The notes beneath the pieces are model-generated. The model had not been told where the DNA came from, did not search any database, and saw only the letters and a list, made by a program, of their open reading frames with translations. The translations under genes were made by a program, and so were the position numbers. Source: an uncultured Bacteroidales bacterium (lineage in GTDB: Bacteria > Bacteroidota > Bacteroidia > Bacteroidales > UBA932). Taken from it: a stretch of 8,403 nt of DNA. Within the stretch, counting starts at the first letter, position 1. Every line of letters starts with the position of its first letter. Location: NCBI GenBank assembly GCA_946405485.1, contig CAMJHJ010000101.1, positions 1 to 8,403 on the forward strand, given 5' to 3'. This document shows positions 5,486 through 8,403 of this stretch, piece by piece.

Positions 5486-8403
5486 ATGCAAAAATTGGTC
5501 CTTTCCGTACTGGTCGCCGCATCTGTTGCGACCACTGCCCTCGCCTCGGACGGGCGGCTCTTGAGATTCCCCACCACCAACGGCACCGACATCGTTTTCT
5601 CCTATGCCGGAGATCTGTACACAGCCCCCCTTGCCGGCGGCCAGGCCATGCGCCTGACTTCCCACGAAGGTTATGAGATGTTTGCCAAATTCTCTCCTGA
5701 CGGCAAGACCATCGCCTTCACCGGGCAATATGACGGCAACACGGAAGTCTATTCCATCCCCGCGAAGGGCGGCACGCCGGTCCGACTGACCTGGACATCG
5801 ACCAACGGCCGGGATGACCTGGGCGACCGCATGGGGCCGAACAACATCGTGATGGGCTGGAAGCCGGATGGCAAGAGCATCATCTACCGCAACCGCATCG
5901 GCGACGGATTCGAAGGCAATCTCTGGACTGTGCCCGCAGAAGGTGGCATGAGCGACAAACTGCCGCTGCCGGAAGGCGGGTTCTGCTGCTGGAGTCCGGA
6001 CGGGAAACGCCTCGCGTACAACCGCACCATGCGCGAGTTCCGCACCTGGAAATACTACCGCGGAGGACAGGCGGACGACATCTGGATCTGGGACGGGAAA
6101 AAGGTTGAGAATATCACCTCCAACGAGGCCCAGGACATCATGCCGATGTGGATCGGTTCTGAGATTTATTTCATTTCCGACCGCGACCACTGGATGAATG
6201 TATTCGTATACGACACGGTGACCAAAACCACCAGGAAAGTCACTGATTTCAAGGAATATGACGTCAAATTCCCGAGTACGGACGGCTCGCTGATCGTATT
6301 TGAGAACGGCGGCTGGATTTACAAGCTGGACCCTGCGACCAAGCAGTATGCCAAGGTGGAGATCAGCCTGGATCCGGAGGCCATCCAGGCCAGGCCCGAG
6401 CACAGGGACGTCTCTTACCGTCGGACCGGTGCCAGCCTTTCCCCTAAGGGTGACCGCCTGGCCATCACCGCACGCGGCGAAGTCTTCACCGTGCCGGTCA
6501 AGCCCGGCGTCAAGCGCAACATCACCCACACGCCCGGCGCCAATGAGCGCGATGCCGAATACAGCCCGGACGGCAAGTGGATCGCCTATATCTCCGACCG
6601 GACCGGCGAGACCGAGATCTGGCTCTACGACACGGAGAAGGAGACCACGGCCCAGATCACCCGCGACAACGACACTTATATCCGTGACCTGGAATGGGCC
6701 CCGGACTCCAAGAGCCTGCTCTACACGGACCGTAAGAACCGCATCGTGACCGTCGGCGTCCCGGACGGGACAAAGACCGTCGTCACGACCTGCCCCGAAG
6801 CAGAGTTCCGCGGCGTACGCTGGTCGCCGGACGGCAAATGGCTCACCTATACCCGGCCGGCCGCCAACGAACTGTCCGTGGTCTATGTGTACAACCTCGC
6901 GACCAGGCAGGAGATCCCCGTCACCGAGAAATGGTACGATTCCTCCTCCCCTCTTTTCAGCGCGGATGGCAAGTATCTGATATTCAACGCGACCCAGGAC
7001 CTCAACCCGATCTACAGCCAGGTCGAATGGAACTATGCCTACACCAACATGGGCGCCCTTTACATCGCCCTGCTGACAAAGGACGGTGTTTCTCCTTTCC
7101 TGCCCGTGGACGGAGAGCCGGCCAAGGCTGACAAGCCCGAACCGGCCAAGGCGGCTCCGGGGAAGGATACTGCAGAGAAAGAAAAGAAGGCCGACGCCGT
7201 CGAAGTCAAGGTAGATGCAGACGGCATATTTGACCGCATCATCAAGATCCCGGCCGGCACCGGCTGGATGCGTCCGATTTACGGCGACGGGAAAGGATTC
7301 TGGTTCTCCGGTCGCGGCGGCGTGCAGTATTTCGATTTCCAGAAGCAGGAAGCCTCCCCCGTCGTGGACGGCGGCATGGCCGTTTTCGGCAAGAAGGCCC
7401 TGCTCACTTCCGGTGGCCAGACCTTTGTCGCAGACCTGCCCCGGAGCAAGGCAGCCGCTCCGAAGGAAGGCATCGACCTGAAGGGTCTCTATGCCGACAT
7501 CGACTGGCATCAGGAATGGGCCCAGATCTTCGATGAGGCGTGGCGCGCCTTCCGGGACGGTTTCTACCTCGAAAACATGCACGGCATCGACTGGCCGGCG
7601 ATGAAGGCGAAGTATGAAGTGCTGCTCCCCTATGTGCAGTGCCGCCTGGACCTGAACTATGTCATCGGTGAAATGATCGGAGAGCTTACCGTCGGGCATT
7701 CTTATGTATCACCCGGCGAATACAAGAAGCCGCAGCGAATCCAGACGGGCCTGCTGGGCGCCGAGATCGTCCCGGCCAAGAACGGCACCTACCAGATCCG
7801 GCATATCCTGAAGGGAGCCAATTACTCCCCTTCCCTGCGCTCACCCTTGACCGAGCCGGGCATGGATGTGAAGGAAGGTGACTATATCGTCGCAGTGGAC
7901 GGTGTGCCGACTTCGAGCGTTTCCAGTTTCTACGCCCTGATGGCGGGGAAGGCCGGCGTGCTGACCGAGTTGAGCGTCAACGGGAAACCTTCCGCGGAAG
8001 GCGCCCGCAAACTGGTGGTCAAGCCCATCGCCGACGAGTACCCCCTCTATCATTATGAATGGGTGCAGAAGAACATCGCCCATGTCGAAAAGGCGTCCAA
8101 TGGACGCATCGGCTATATCTATATCCCGGATATGGGCGCAGAAGGCCTGAACGAATTCGTGCGTTACTATTATCCCCAGCTGGACAAGGAAGCCTTGATC
8201 ATCGACGACCGGGCCAACGGCGGCGGAAACGTCTCCCCGATGATCATCGAGCGCCTGCTCCGCACCCCTTACCGCATGACCATGCGTCGTGGGTCGACCC
8301 TGACCGGCAAGGTGCCTGAAGGTACATTCTACGGACCCAAGGTCTGCCTGATCAACAAGTATTCCGCATCCGACGGGGATCTCTTCCCTTGGAGCTTCAA
8401 GGC
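5486..8403 (+). CDS. Secreted tricorn-type serine protease (peptidase family S41), C-terminus cut by window edge
   Basis: The frame is open for 972 codons to the right edge. Residues 1-20 form a Sec signal peptide ending in ALA before Ser21, so the enzyme should act in the periplasm, unlike cytosolic archaeal tricorn. Blade repeats with the pattern SPDGK...IAY...WLYD run from about 25 to 640, matching the two beta-propellers that feed peptides to the active site. A linker rich in Ala, Lys, Pro and Glu lies at about 542-578. A helical domain (about 665-735) leads to GHSY with predicted catalytic His738, then a PDZ domain (about 752-848). The S41 core has DDRANGGGN (Gly912-914, oxyanion hole region) and SASDGD with predicted nucleophile Ser962 and Asp963, close to Ser965/Asp966 of Thermoplasma tricorn. 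The final catalytic glutamate should lie beyond the window. ATG 5486 is the first start after an in-frame TAA at 5468. No Shine-Dalgarno sequence is seen. Confidence 0.95.
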   Translation, partial: MQKLVLSVLVAASVATTALASDGRLLRFPTTNGTDIVFSYAGDLYTAPLAGGQAMRLTSHEGYEMFAKFSPDGKTIAFTGQYDGNTEVYSIPAKGGTPVRLTWTSTNGRDDLGDRMGPNNIVMGWKPDGKSIIYRNRIGDGFEGNLWTVPAEGGMSDKLPLPEGGFCCWSPDGKRLAYNRTMREFRTWKYYRGGQADDIWIWDGKKVENITSNEAQDIMPMWIGSEIYFISDRDHWMNVFVYDTVTKTTRKVTDFKEYDVKFPSTDGSLIVFENGGWIYKLDPATKQYAKVEISLDPEAIQARPEHRDVSYRRTGASLSPKGDRLAITARGEVFTVPVKPGVKRNITHTPGANERDAEYSPDGKWIAYISDRTGETEIWLYDTEKETTAQITRDNDTYIRDLEWAPDSKSLLYTDRKNRIVTVGVPDGTKTVVTTCPEAEFRGVRWSPDGKWLTYTRPAANELSVVYVYNLATRQEIPVTEKWYDSSSPLFSADGKYLIFNATQDLNPIYSQVEWNYAYTNMGALYIALLTKDGVSPFLPVDGEPAKADKPEPAKAAPGKDTAEKEKKADAVEVKVDADGIFDRIIKIPAGTGWMRPIYGDGKGFWFSGRGGVQYFDFQKQEASPVVDGGMAVFGKKALLTSGGQTFVADLPRSKAAAPKEGIDLKGLYADIDWHQEWAQIFDEAWRAFRDGFYLENMHGIDWPAMKAKYEVLLPYVQCRLDLNYVIGEMIGELTVGHSYVSPGEYKKPQRIQTGLLGAEIVPAKNGTYQIRHILKGANYSPSLRSPLTEPGMDVKEGDYIVAVDGVPTSSVSSFYALMAGKAGVLTELSVNGKPSAEGARKLVVKPIADEYPLYHYEWVQKNIAHVEKASNGRIGYIYIPDMGAEGLNEFVRYYYPQLDKEALIIDDRANGGGNVSPMIIERLLRTPYRMTMRRGSTLTGKVPEGTFYGPKVCLINKYSASDGDLFPWSFK

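Noticed and set aside
5441..5498. An inverted repeat CCAAT (5441-5445) and ATTGG (5494-5498) around the tricorn start
   Set aside because: Only five bases match on each side across a long A/T-rich spacer, which is expected by chance.
5456..7699. A 747-codon open frame on the minus strand opposite the tricorn gene
   Set aside because: Its codon boundaries coincide with those of the tricorn gene, so it stays open simply because that gene avoids TTA, CTA and TCA codons. Its ATG is the complement of the His738 CAT codon. The plus-strand frame has a signal peptide, blade repeats and catalytic motifs; the reverse protein has no recognisable domain.

Overview
The window looks like chromosomal DNA from a GC-rich member of the Bacteroidota, probably Bacteroidales. 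The reasons are a hybrid two-component system (HTCS) regulator with a periplasmic Reg_prop/Y_Y_Y sensor, a single-domain mannose-1-phosphate guanylyltransferase of the Bacteroides type, a secreted tricorn-type S41 protease, starts without a clear Shine-Dalgarno sequence, and -7-like boxes resembling TAnnTTTG. The genus cannot be read from this window.

Layout: four protein genes in two divergent groups. On the minus strand, reading right to left, are a small predicted lipoprotein (5395-4832), manC (4832-3759) and a very large HTCS sensor/regulator gene (3679 to beyond position 1). The lipoprotein stop and the manC start share one base (TAATG), so these two are almost certainly co-transcribed and probably translationally coupled. 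A 79-bp gap with a weak terminator-like hairpin separates manC from the HTCS gene. On the plus strand a tricorn protease gene starts at 5486 and runs off the right edge just after its catalytic serine. About 90 bp between the two outward-facing genes must hold both promoters. I see no RNA genes, CRISPR array, insertion sequence or integration site.

How they may work together: ManC makes GDP-mannose, the activated sugar for mannose- and fucose-containing surface glycans. The lipoprotein is probably anchored in the envelope, and its pairing with manC has no obvious explanation. The HTCS protein would sense a glycan breakdown product in the periplasm and regulate a polysaccharide-utilisation locus, but no SusC/SusD or glycoside hydrolase genes are visible here. 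The tricorn protease carries a Sec signal peptide and should degrade peptides in the periplasm. It has no evident functional link to the minus-strand genes.

I found no clear sign of a previously undescribed system. The points most worth checking are the coupled lipoprotein-manC pair, the His-to-Ala change in a conserved ManC motif, and the direct repeat at the lipoprotein start.
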